64,000 bases of DNA from NCBI GenBank assembly GCA_039090855.1, contig CM076997.1:162780709-162844708 (forward strand), given 5' to 3'. Origin of the DNA: Macrothele yani (lineage: Eukaryota > Arthropoda > Arachnida > Araneae > Macrothelidae). How positions within the stretch are numbered: position 1 is the first letter of the stretch; each line of letters starts with the position of its first letter. Below are positions 54,874 to 64,000 of this stretch, in pieces. Below the pieces are notes generated by a model. That model worked only from the letters and a program-made list of their open reading frames with translations, had not been told where the DNA came from and made no database searches. The position numbers and the translations under genes are program-made.

Positions 54874-55400
54874 TTTCACTATTCACTATGTACCTTGGCT
54901 AAATTGCGCTGGCTATAAAACTAAGAATTTCGCTTCCATGCTATCTGAATACGGAATTTGTTGCTTGTCCTAACAAAGACACAAAATAAAAAATCCTTCC
55001 AACAATAAAAAGGCAAGCCGACTTCAGAAGAGGGCCATCTGCATACGTATCCTCAAAAACTTACCGAAGTTGAAGAAAACATCAACACTAGAATAATATG
55101 AATGCTTGAACAGAATACCAGAACTAAAGATTTCGGAGTTGCTTTGGTTGTGAGTGAAATTAAATTTATTAAAATAATTATTTTAAATTAAGAGTAAGAA
55201 CTACCAAAAAATTACCCCCTCACCACCAATGCTCTTATCTTATTGACAACCCTGCAGAAATTGGGTTGAAGAAACTCCCTTAAATTCATCTATTTATCAT
55301 AACAGAGTGTTGTATGAAGATAATTTCTACAAGTTGCGTCGAAAACCTTGAGGAAAATGGTATTTGCCTTGTCCAATCCTGTTGGCTCAGTACTTAAATA
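54874..55400. other. Intergenic, no gene seen
   Basis: AT-rich sequence between a SINE and a mariner. Nothing recognisable. Confidence 0.55.
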
Positions 55401-56687
55401 TTAGGTGTACAACTTAATTCTCGACCCCTAATAGCAAGCGATCATAGAACGTCGGCAAATGCAAATAGCTGTGTGCAATAATGGCGGATTGCAGCGCCAT
55501 CCAACAGCTTTCCAGGCAACCATAACCGCTCACAGCTGTAGTGACAGAAGGGACGAAAGTTGACGGTGAAAGCAATGTCTTTCGAGAAGCAACATTTGAG
55601 GGACTGCCTCCTGTTCGCGTTTTAGCTGACAAAAGTGCTGCGAAAGCCAAGCAAATTATCTGTGCTGCTTTGGGTAAGGCTGCTGTGTTCTACAGTACGT
55701 GTAAGCAGTGGTTCCAGCGGTTTAAGGAGGGAAATTTTGATGTCCCTGATGTAGAACGTCCGGGAAAGCCACAGAAAGTTGACGATGTGGAACTGGAACA
55801 ATTGTTGGACGTGAATCCCTGTCGCACACAATCAATGCTCGCCTAGGATCTCGGAGTAACACGGCAAGCCATTGCAAAGCGCATGCACAAGCTTGGAGGG
55901 ATTCACAAGGAAGGTCATTGGGTGCCCCACCAACTCACAGCTGCGAACAAGTCTAGGCGCTACGATGCTGCTGTGTCCTTGTTCTCCAGATTCAAGAAGA
56001 AGGATTTCCTCCACAAGATTTTGACCTGTGATGAGAAGTGGGCCCTCTACGATAATCCTATGCGGCTCTACGATAATCCTATGTGGCGCAAATCGTGGGT
56101 TTACCTAGGTCAGCCTACCACCAGTACCGCGAAACCGAATATCCATGCCAGGAAGTTGTTGCTGTGCATATAGTGGGGTCAGCGCGGTGTCGTACACTAT
56201 GAGTTGCTCAAACCTGGTGAAACGGTCAATGCTGAGCGTTATTGTCAGCAACGCATTCGTGTGAGTGACGCAATGGAGGCGAAAAGGCCATACATCGGCA
56301 AGGGCAGAAGGTCGGTCTTGTTGCTTCAGGACAACGCGTGTCCTCAAACCGCGAAAATGACTTTAAACACGATCACCGACATGGAATGGGAGATTTTGTC
56401 CCACCCGGCGTATTTTCCAGACTTCGCCCCGTCGAATTATCACCTCTTTCGCTCCCTGAGTGATACGCACTTCACTTCTGTCGAGGAGGTCTACACAAGT
56501 ATTGATGACTTTATCAACTCGAAACAGCACTCTTTTTTCCGCAGTCGCATTCGGCAGCTCCCTGACCGATGGTTCAAATGTATCCAACACGACGGGAATT
56601 ATTTTCCTGATTAGGTACGTATTCGATTTGCTATAGCTTGCTGTCAACGTGTCGTGCCTGTGGCCAAGAATTAAGTTGCACACCTAA
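55401..56687 (+). mobile_element. mariner element, 1287 bp, with TIRs and TA duplication
   Basis: Left end TTAGGTGTACAACTTAATTC, right end its near-exact inverse (TTAGGTGTGCAACTTAATTC). TA flanks at 55399-55400 and 56688-56689. The size is typical for mariner, with one rightward transposase gene. Confidence 0.95.
55577..56614 (+). pseudogene. mariner (DD34D) transposase with few lesions
   Basis: ATG 55577 (MSFEKQHLRD) fits the family start, but the frame shifts near 55620 into the frame that runs to the end. Seen: WFQRFKEGNFDV (DNA-binding part), DPC/NPCRTQSMLA, TCDEKWALYDNP (first D), WVYLGQPTTSTAKPNIHARK, LLQDNACPQTAK (second D), YFPDFAPSNYHLFRSL (third D, with N for the later D of the usual pattern), end at 56612. 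In-frame TAG codons at 55844-55846 and 56171-56173, and an 18-bp tandem duplication near 56049-56084 (the YDNPM segment appears twice). Confidence 0.93.
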
Positions 56688-56724
56688 TACATTCGTTGTG
56701 TTTTCAAACATGAAACCTCAGTTG

Positions 56725-57200
56725 GCATACTTTCATTGTATTCGGTGTAACCGCTTACTTCAGAAAACTTGAAAATGTTCATCGTCCTTGAGCGGGAATA
56801 GAACTCGCACCTCCTGATTTCCGGTCGAGTATGCTAGTCATTACACTATCAAGGACAAGGAAAGTCCAAGCAACTGAACAATTAACTGAAATTTCGTTTC
56901 TAAATTGTATATGACGTACATTCATCGCTGGAATTTGTGTCCTACATCCGACCCTGGATGTGAGAAAAGGTCGTGAGACGCTACGATGGGGCACGAATAG
57001 CTTCGATTAGCGCAAATCTCAAGGTTTTTAGATATCTATGTTCAGTTTCTGGCAGTTTCCTTGTCATGGGTGGTGTAATACGTAGCCTGCTTGACCGGAA
57101 ATCAGGAGGTGCGAATTCGATTCCCGCTCCAGGACGATGAAAATTTTCAAGTTTTCTGAAGGAAGTGGTTACATGGAATACAGTGAAAATATTCCAATAA
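56725..57200. repeat. Inverted pair of tRNA-like repeats, arms about 140 bp
   Basis: The left arm (about 56725-56870, minus orientation) and right arm (about 57050-57200, plus) share CCGGAAATCAGGAGGTGCGA, a B-box-like GTTCTATTCCC/ATTCGATTCCC, and GACGATGAA.ATTTTCAAGTT. The left arm can be folded as a 71-base tRNA-like unit (56785-56855, minus) with a perfect 7-bp acceptor stem TCCTTGA/TCAAGGA. The T-stem has a mismatch, so I take it for a tRNA-derived SINE head, not a working tRNA. Confidence 0.75.
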
Positions 57201-58169
57201 TAGCATTACAATGCCTACCATGTATTTATGAAGAATTATTTCTTCGGGGAAATTCGTTTCCCAAGTGTATATGAAATCTTATTTATTCTTGATGTATAAA
57301 TACGTGTACATATTTATGAAATTCAAACAATTCTTTTATTTCTCCTACATCGCTGTCTCATGAATATTAAACTAATCTGCTATTCTCTCTTTTGCAAAAG
57401 GCTTTTGGAAAAAAGTAGAAAAGCGTATAATGTTTCGTGTAAAGTTCTAGAATTGCCGTGAGGGATTTAATAAGAAAAGAAAAAAGAAGTCAGGAGGAAA
57501 GTGGCAACGAAGGGAACAACTGGTCCTTTCTCCTAAGGTTATGAGATAATGATCTACAACTGAAGGGGACGAACGGTGGGTGCTGCAACAGAAAAAATAT
57601 ATTTCTAAAGCAGTTTTATCGTTTATGTGTCACGCTGCAAGCTTACGAAGTGCTAAAATATTCAGCAAGAAACTTAAATCTCAGGCACAAAGCTTTTTTC
57701 AGAGAACGTTTGAGAACAGTATTTCATCTTTTCATATATTTTCGTCGATCTAATATTGTCTGATAGATAGCAGTAATTAATTTACTCGAAATAAATATTT
57801 AAATTCACCTAATTACTTTTTTTTGTTTAGAGCTTATGTTGCTCAAATTCAAAAAAATAAAAGACATTTAATCGCACTGGTATCAATATATGGAAAATGT
57901 TTGTGCATTACTTCTTGTTTTTCACAATTCTCATCCACTTATTTAATTTTATCCTTAGTAGCTTACAAAATCGGTTCACATTATTTTTCCAATTTCTCTA
58001 CAGTTTCTGCATTTTTAGTTCTTATTTGCAAATTATGTTTTACCACAAAATAAGGAAGAGCTAAACTTAAATTATTTTATTGCTTCCCATACGTAGCAGA
58101 ATATTTTCGCACAGCTCATTTTTAACTGTTGAACGTCTCCATGATCATGTTTCATTAAAACAGTAGAGA
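57201..58169. other. Intergenic, no gene seen
   Basis: AT-rich; the open frame at 57823-58053 has no recognisable domain. Confidence 0.55.
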
Positions 58170-58775
58170 GCGATTTCAATTGAAGCAAGAAAGAGGACAC
58201 CAAATTCTCAGGTGTAATGAGCTCGTCTTTTGAATCATTCCAGACAAAAATAATATCTCATAGCAAAATCTTAGAAAAAAAAAGAAAAATAATAGAGGAA
58301 GAGGGAATGCTTTGTGCGGCCAAGTGGGGAAAATGCACAATGTCTACAGCGTTGTTCATAGTAAATTGAATTAATTTAAATATAAATAAAATCAACTAGA
58401 TCTCTGGAATTGGTAAACCATTCACTAGTGAACAAGCTATCCAATAGAGTTGCCTGATAGCGGTAGAATTGTACCGTACCTGAAATCAAATATTGAGCAG
58501 AAAATGTACTTCACAGCAAAATACACTATGTACACAAAAGTACGTCTACTTGATCGATAGAATTTGCATTTATGCCCTCTAGTGGGGACGTTACGCATAA
58601 AACAAAGACGGAAAGCAAGGATCAGCGTTCTCACTTTTCAAGCTTCCCAGTGCAGGACGATATTTTTCAAATCGGACTAACAGTTGCAGAGATAGGGTAC
58701 CCACAGACGGGTGGATGGACAAAATGCTAATTTATGCACATACATTTTTTTACGAAAGACGTGCTAGAAACAGGA
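58170..58775. mobile_element. Satellite-bearing repeat element, copy 3 (short)
   Basis: It has the same ends as the copy at 47838: GACACCAAATTCTCAGGTGT and CTTTTGAATC at the left (58190-58235); TTTTTCAAATCGGACTAACA, a shortened GGGTGGATGGAC and AAAGACGTGCTA at the right (58665-58770). It contains only about three diverged monomers, including GCCCTCTAGTGGGGACG. Confidence 0.8.
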
Positions 58776-59640
58776 AGCAGAGATATCCAGCTTTAAGAAC
58801 ATCCGGTTTTTGCCACTCTCAACTTGAGAGAAATTTTTTTATCATTCCACTTCCACCAAAGTTCAAGCATAGAGTTTTCTATGTTTTTGTACTAACTAAA
58901 ATATGAGTGCAACTGAACATTGATATGCTGAACCTTTTGTGCGCCAATGCTGCCCTTTGTGTACAGCACCTTATGCAGTACGTCCAGTTTTCCAAATGCA
59001 CGTTCATATATTCAACGTCGCTCGTTTTCTTCTGAATGGACGTAATTTGGTGTGGCGTTTGCAGGGAGGACGCTTTCAGATAGACTTTCTTGTTTCTACC
59101 GTCAAATTTTTAAGAAGATCTGTTATGATGTGAGAGTGTTTATGCTGGAAATAACTGTGTTTTGTTTATTTTTCTTTTCAGCCGAACAGCGTCCAAGAAC
59201 GAAGACATTCTGAACATTCCGCACTAGTTATCCTGCAGCAGTTCTTCGGCGAAAATACCTGCCTGTTTCAACATTATCGAGCGCCTTGCCACACATGAAG
59301 GCCAGTGCAGGCCAGTTTTTAGGCAGGCACATCCAACACTTTGATGGGCCTGCCCGAACGCCTGATTAGATTATAGCATACATTTGCATTCATGCCCAAT
59401 GCTGCGTGACAAGCAAATGATGTTCATTTCCATACCACTGTACGCATCGAACACTCTTCCGGGCACAAGTAAAGCAATTAGCCTTGCGTCACATTTATTT
59501 CTCCCACAACGCTGTATAGTGTACACTGAAGAACCAAACCATAATGACCAGCGCTACTTTATGTAAATCGAAGCAACTGCGGGTGAACGGCGGCGCATCT
59601 GAAGCTAAAGAAACAATAGAAATAACACCTGACACTGAGC
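58776..59640. other. Intergenic, no gene seen
   Basis: No domain, repeat or RNA gene recognised. Three short rightward open frames (58939-59133, 59384-59566 and others) look accidental. Confidence 0.5.
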
Positions 59641-59644
59641 TGTG

Positions 59645-59912
59645 TTAATCAATGATGTTCTTGTTCTTCAGGTGGCAAAGGCAGCAGGCTTAAGCTAGTT
59701 TGACGAAGGCCAGACGAGTGAGTCAGGGTATTTTCCATAGGGCAAAGCTTGCAGGGTTAGTACGTCTAAAAAGTGGTCCGAGGAAGAAAAAAACCACGAA
59801 CAAAGGGCAAGGTGTTGGCAGACCATGGCTCTTCGATGTTAGAGGTGATCGAAGCCTATCCCGTATGGTAAGATCCAACAGAAGCGTTACTGTGGCGTAA
59901 CTCGCCGGTAAT
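59645..59912 (+). pseudogene. Tc1-like transposase, N-terminal part, interrupted by a minisatellite
   Basis: Frame at 59700-59900: GRPWLFDVRGDRSLSRMVRS and NRSVTVA, then TAA, LAGNLNSG. This is the second DNA-binding helix-turn-helix segment of a Tc1-type transposase. The sequence then enters the array at 59895, and the same coding frame is resumed past the array at about 61930. One nonsense codon (TAA, 59898-59900) is inside. Confidence 0.85.
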
Positions 59913-61181
59913 TTGAATTCTGGTGAAGGCAGTAATGTGTTACAACACACAGTAAATTTAATACTGGTAAAGGCAGTAATGTGTTACAACACACAGTAAT
60001 TTTAATACTGGTAAAGGCAGTAATGTGTTACAACACACAGTACATAGAAGATTTAAATTCTGGTGAAGGCAGTAATGTGTTACAACACACAGTAATTTGA
60101 ATTCTGCTGAAGGCACTAATATGTTAAAACACACAATTATTTGAATTCTCGTAAATGCAGTAATATGTTGCAACACACGGCACATCAAAAATTTGAATTC
60201 TGCTGAAGACAGTAATGTGCTACAACACATAATTATTTGAATTCTGGTGAAGGCAGTAATATGATACAACACACAATTATTTGAATTCTGGTGAAGACAG
60301 TAATGTGATACAACACAATAATTTGAATTCTGGTAAAGGCAGAAATGTGTTACGACACACAGTAATTTGAATTCTGGTAAAGGCAGTAATGTGTTACGAC
60401 ACACGACTATTTCAATGTAATGTGTTACAACACACAATTATTTGAATTCTGGTGAAGGTAGTAATGTGTTGCAATACACGGTACATCAAAAATTTGAATT
60501 CTGGTGAAGACATTAATGTGTTACAACACATAGCACACAGGAAATTTAAATTATGGGGAAGGCAGTAATGTGTTACAACACACAGTGCATAGGAAATTTG
60601 AATTCTGGTAAAGGCAGTAATGTGTTACAACACACAGTACATCGACAATTTGAATTCTGGTGAAGGCAGTAATGTATTACAACACACAGTAATTTTAATA
60701 CTGGTAAAGGCAGTAATGTATTGCAACACACAGTAATTTGAATTCTGGTGAAGGCACTAATATGTTGAAACACACAATTATTTGAATTCTGGTAAATGCA
60801 GTAATATGTTGCAATACACGGCACATCAAAAATTTGAATTCTGGTGAAGACAGTAATGTGCTACAACACATACTTATTTTAATTCTGGTGAAGGCAGTAA
60901 TATGATACAACACACAATTATTTGAATTCTGGTGAAGACAGTAATGTGTTATAACACACAATAATTTGAATTCTGATAAAGGCAGTAATGTGTTACGATG
61001 TTACGACACATAGTAATTTGAATTCTGGTGAAGGCAGTAATGTGTTACAACACACGACTATTTGAATTCTGGTGAAGGCAGTAATGTGTCACAACACACA
61101 ATTATTTCAATTCTGGTGAAGGTAGTAATGTGTTGCAATACACGGTACATCAAAAATTTGAATTCTGGTGAAGACAGTAAT

Positions 61182-61418
61182 GGCCGCCCCGGTGGCGCAG
61201 TGGTCTAAGCGATGGCCTCTGATCATTCGTTCGAACGGGGTCCGGGTTCGAATCCCGGTGAGGCATGGATGTTGTGTTTGTCTTACGGCACTGGTTCTCT
61301 CCCTTCCCTGGAACCAGTGACCCTAAATTAGGGACGGGCGACTGCTTATAGCCCATTGAGTTGCTCACGGTGGTCGTTAAACCTCCAATCAAAAAAAAAA
61401 AAAAAAAAAAAAAAAAAA
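61182..61418 (+). repeat. tRNA-derived SINE inside the minisatellite
   Basis: Full-length copy with intact B box (GGTTCGAATCC) and an A-tail of about 28 (61391-61418). GACAGTAATG stands on both sides as target duplication. Confidence 0.96.
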
Positions 61419-61541
61419 GACAGTAATGTGTTACAACACACAGCACACAGGAAATTTGAACTATGGGGAAGGCAGTAATGTGTTACAACACACAATTATT
61501 TGCATTATGGTGAAGGCAGTAATGTGTTACAACACACAATT

Positions 61542-61772
61542 GGCCGCCCCGGTGGCGCAGTGGTCTAAGCGATGGCCTCTGACCATTCGCCCGTAAGGGG
61601 ACCGGGTTCGAATCCCGGTGAGGCATGGATGTTGTGCTTGTCTTACGGCACTGGCTCTTTCCCTTCCCTGGAACCAGTGACACTAAATAAGGGCCGGGCG
61701 ACTGCTTATAGCACACTGAGGTGCTCACGGTGGTCGTTAAATCTCCAATCACAATCACACACAATCACACAA
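61542..61772 (+). repeat. tRNA-derived SINE inside the minisatellite, non-poly(A) tail
   Basis: Full-length copy, B box GGTTCGAATCC intact. The tail is CACAATCACACACAATCACA instead of a pure A-run. ACAACACACAATT flanks both sides. Confidence 0.92.
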
Positions 61773-61954
61773 CACACAATTATTTGAATTATGGTGAAGG
61801 CAGTAATGTGTTACAACACACAATTATTTAAATTCTGGCAAAGGCAGTAATGTGCTACAACACACAGTACATCGATAATTTGAATTCTGGTGAAGACAGT
61901 AATGTATTGTAACACACAATAATTTGAATTCTGGTAAAGGCAGTAATGTGTTGC

Positions 61955-62640
61955 AACACACGGTACATCGAAGCCTGCTTAAAATGGAACTGCGTAGGCA
62001 TAGGCCGCTCCAAGTGCAAGTGCTATTCTAGCTTTACCTTCGAAAGCGCTTGCATTGGGCACGTGAGACTCAAGACTGAACTTTGAATGAATGGAAGAAA
62101 GTCGTCTGGTCCAATGAATCCGGTTTCCTGCTGCATCACGTGGACAGCAGTGTACGTGTGCGGCATTTACCTACAGTAGTTTTGGCACCAGGATGGACCG
62201 TGGGAAGGAAGCAAGCTCGTGGAGGAAATGTAATGCGTTTGCCAATGTTCTGATGGGAAACCGTGTGTCAGATGGGAAACCGTGTGTCAGTCAATCACGT
62301 GCAGGAAACAGTGAAGTCCACCCCCTATCTGACTAGAATTGCAGATCACGTACGTCCTTTGAAGGCTACGGTATTCCTCTCTAGTAGTTTATTCTTTCAA
62401 CCAGATAATGCTCCGTGCTAAACTCCCCATAATGTTCGAGAATATTTCACGGAACATGAGGAAGACTTCAAGGTATTTCTTTCGGCTCCCAATAACCTAG
62501 CCATCAATCCAATCGAGCATCCATGGATTGTGTTGGAACTGAAAATTCAATCTGCGGTGGCTCAATCACGTAACTTACAAGAGTAAAGGATCTGCTGGGA
62601 AGGTATTGGTACCAGATACCACAATACCCCTTTGGAAATA
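61955..62640 (+). pseudogene. Tc1-like transposase, C-terminal part
   Basis: Directly after the last array unit the frame reads HTVHRSLLKMELRRHRPLQV, then a stop. Further on VVWSNESGFLLHH (first catalytic site, N in place of D), FQPDNAPC (second D), and NNLAINPIEHPWIVLE (third, E) appear in various frames. A 22-base duplication (GATGGGAAACCGTGTGTCAG twice, 62250-62291) and several stops break it. Confidence 0.87.
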
Positions 62641-62772
62641 TTGTATCCTCCATCCTTCGCTGAGCAAGTGCTATTTTGGTGGCACGTGGGGTATCAATAT
62701 CATTTTGGCAGGTGGTCAGTGTATCTCTGTAAGAAAGAGTTTCCGTCCTTATGTGTGCGTTAGAGGTGAGGG

Positions 62773-62842
62773 TTCTATCGATAGCACTATCTTTTGTATC
62801 GATAGTTCTGTACAACCCAGCACATCGATAGTGCATCGATAG
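62773..62842. promoter_or_regulatory. Cluster of four ATCGATAG sites
   Basis: CTATCGATAG, GTATCGATAG, CATCGATAG and CATCGATAG occur within 70 bases. TATCGATA is the DRE motif and CGATA the core bound by DREF/BEAF-32-type factors in flies. No gene is seen on either side, so function is open. Confidence 0.5.
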
Positions 62843-62859
62843 TTTTACGGTTTTCACAT

Positions 62860-63045
62860 GGAGGTTGTGACTTATACTCTAATTTAACTTTCATTTTCAG
62901 TTCCTTTTTCTATGTAAATTTTAGTCCGCCTTCTTTAGCACCTTTCAATCTTAATGTGATACCTTGTCTCTCCCATAAATACGGTTTGCAACACTTTAGG
63001 TCTGTGAGAGTGACGTATGCTTGTAGTGATAAACACTAAGTAAAA
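62860..63045. other. Spacer before the long inverted repeat
   Basis: Pyrimidine-rich stretches and no gene. Confidence 0.5.
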
Positions 63046-63708
63046 TAATTCAAGGCTGTCGAAGAACGGTAAGTTTCTGGAGCAGCCAAATCACACACAC
63101 CACACTCTAAATGTCTTTTAAAGAAACGTAGTATCTAAAAAACGTCTTTATTTACAATTTAAAATATGGTATATAAAAGCTCTAGCGAGTACTTTCGTGA
63201 CCACTATGGCATCATCATCAGGCAGCTGAATGAAACCAGATTAGATGGCACAAGGTTAATTAGTGACAGACAGGAGCACAAGTAATACACATTATATAAA
63301 TGAACATATAAATCATTTCCATTCACCACAAATTATTGTTAAAAGTTCGTTTTAATCATTGGGATTCTTCTTCCCTAGAGTGCTGAATCCTAATGATTCA
63401 AACGAACTTTTAACAATAATTTGTGGTGAATGGAAATGATTTATATGTTCATTTATATAATGTGTATTACTTGTGCTCCTATCTGTGACTATTTGACCTT
63501 GTGCCGTTCTAATCTGGTTTCATTCAGCTGCCTGATGATGATGCCATAGTGGTCACGAAAGTACTCGCTAGAGCTTTTATATACCATATTTTAAATTGTA
63601 AATAAAGACGTTTTTTAGATACTACGTTTCTTTAAAGAACATTTAGAGTGTGGTGTGTCTGCTTTGGATGCTCCAGAAAGTTACCGTGATTCGACAGCCT
63701 TGAATTCT
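63046..63708. mobile_element. Near-perfect inverted repeat, arms about 320 bp, loop about 16 bases
   Basis: Left arm about 63046-63368, right arm about 63384-63708. Outer ends AATTCAAGGCTGTCGA; inner ends TTGTTAAAAGTTCGTTT and GATTC. The arms differ at scattered bases and by small indels only. Each arm contains TATATAAAAGCTCTAGCG and, inverted, AAATAAAGACG. It looks like a fold-back element or an inverted pair of one repeat. No target duplication is clear. Confidence 0.92.
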
Positions 63709-64000
63709 GTTACGTATACAACACAGCACGAAATTCCATTAATTCTTGATAAGGACAATACGAAAGACATATAATAACTAAGCAGAGCTGTGTGTGCGGT
63801 GTGCTGGTGAAACTCTCTGTGATATGTTTTTGATGTCCTAGTATCTCGCTGTATAAAGTTATGTGATTTCGTAAATAGACGACGCAGTGGTGTTGTCTAA
63901 AGTTGCTTAAAGTGAGAGTGCCGTGCTCGGCCAATTAAAGAAAAGTTTACTTAAGTGATTCTGTTTCCGTCTATGTTTCGTCTGACGCTAAAAAGCCTTA

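Larger units (their letters stand above)
59895..61975. repeat. Minisatellite of 44/52-bp units grown from transposase coding sequence
   Basis: About 40 imperfect units of AATTTGAATTCTGGTGAAGG + CAGTAATGTGTTACAACACA + CAGT. Some carry an extra ACATCGAA-like piece. The unit, read in the transposase frame, encodes NLNSGEGSNVLQHTV, exactly the segment expected between the N-terminal and C-terminal transposase parts. Two SINEs are inserted (61182 and 61542). The many histidine/cysteine-rich open frames on the minus strand come from the repeat. Confidence 0.93.

Noticed and set aside
59958..61446. Long minus-strand open frames rich in His, Cys and Tyr
   Set aside because: They are antisense readings of the minisatellite units; no ATG-led gene structure or domain fits.

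Overview
This is a gene-poor, AT-rich stretch of animal nuclear DNA built almost entirely from mobile elements. The mix of Tc1/mariner elements, RTE-like LINEs, a Penelope-like remnant, a tRNA-derived SINE, satellite-bearing repeats and an arthropod-style initiator (TCAGT 32 bases after a TATA box) suggests an arthropod. I cannot name the species. No host protein-coding gene, rRNA gene or functional tRNA gene could be supported.

The centrepiece (about 23.72-39.50 kb) is a Maverick/Polinton, i.e. an adintovirus-like endogenous virus, with a recognisable inverted terminal repeat at each end. Rightward genes: a C2H2-finger protein-primed DNA polymerase B, an AlkB-like dioxygenase and an unrecognised ORF. 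Leftward genes, from the right end: chromodomain integrase, penton/minor capsid, small basic capsid-associated protein, double jelly-roll major capsid protein, adenain-like protease, packaging ATPase and two conserved small proteins. Integrase and polymerase would insert and copy the element; the capsid proteins, protease and ATPase would build a virion. Most genes carry frameshifts or in-frame stops, and a SINE sits in the last codons of the capsid gene, so this copy is a fossil. Unusual points are the AlkB gene, a probable spliced start of the polymerase gene with tandem repeats in its intron, and a 31-bp-arm palindrome at the left end.

Left part (0-23.7 kb): a tandem repeat, an RNase H-bearing LINE remnant, several Tc1-like elements (one inserted into a Penelope-like remnant), a minisatellite, three head-to-tail RTE-like LINE copies (11.7-18.6 kb; the third has only one visible frameshift), another LINE remnant and old SINEs.

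Right part (39.5-64 kb): mariner remnants; an element with inverted repeats of about 300 bp that was invaded by an RTE copy and a SINE; repeats made of about 150-bp monomers, one arranged as a three-monomer higher-order array; a 1.29-kb mariner with TIRs and TA target sites; a Tc1-like transposase gene split by a 2-kb minisatellite that grew out of its own coding sequence; and a near-perfect inverted repeat of about 320-bp arms at the right end. At least eight SINE copies are well preserved, and several have visible target-site duplications that give relative insertion ages.
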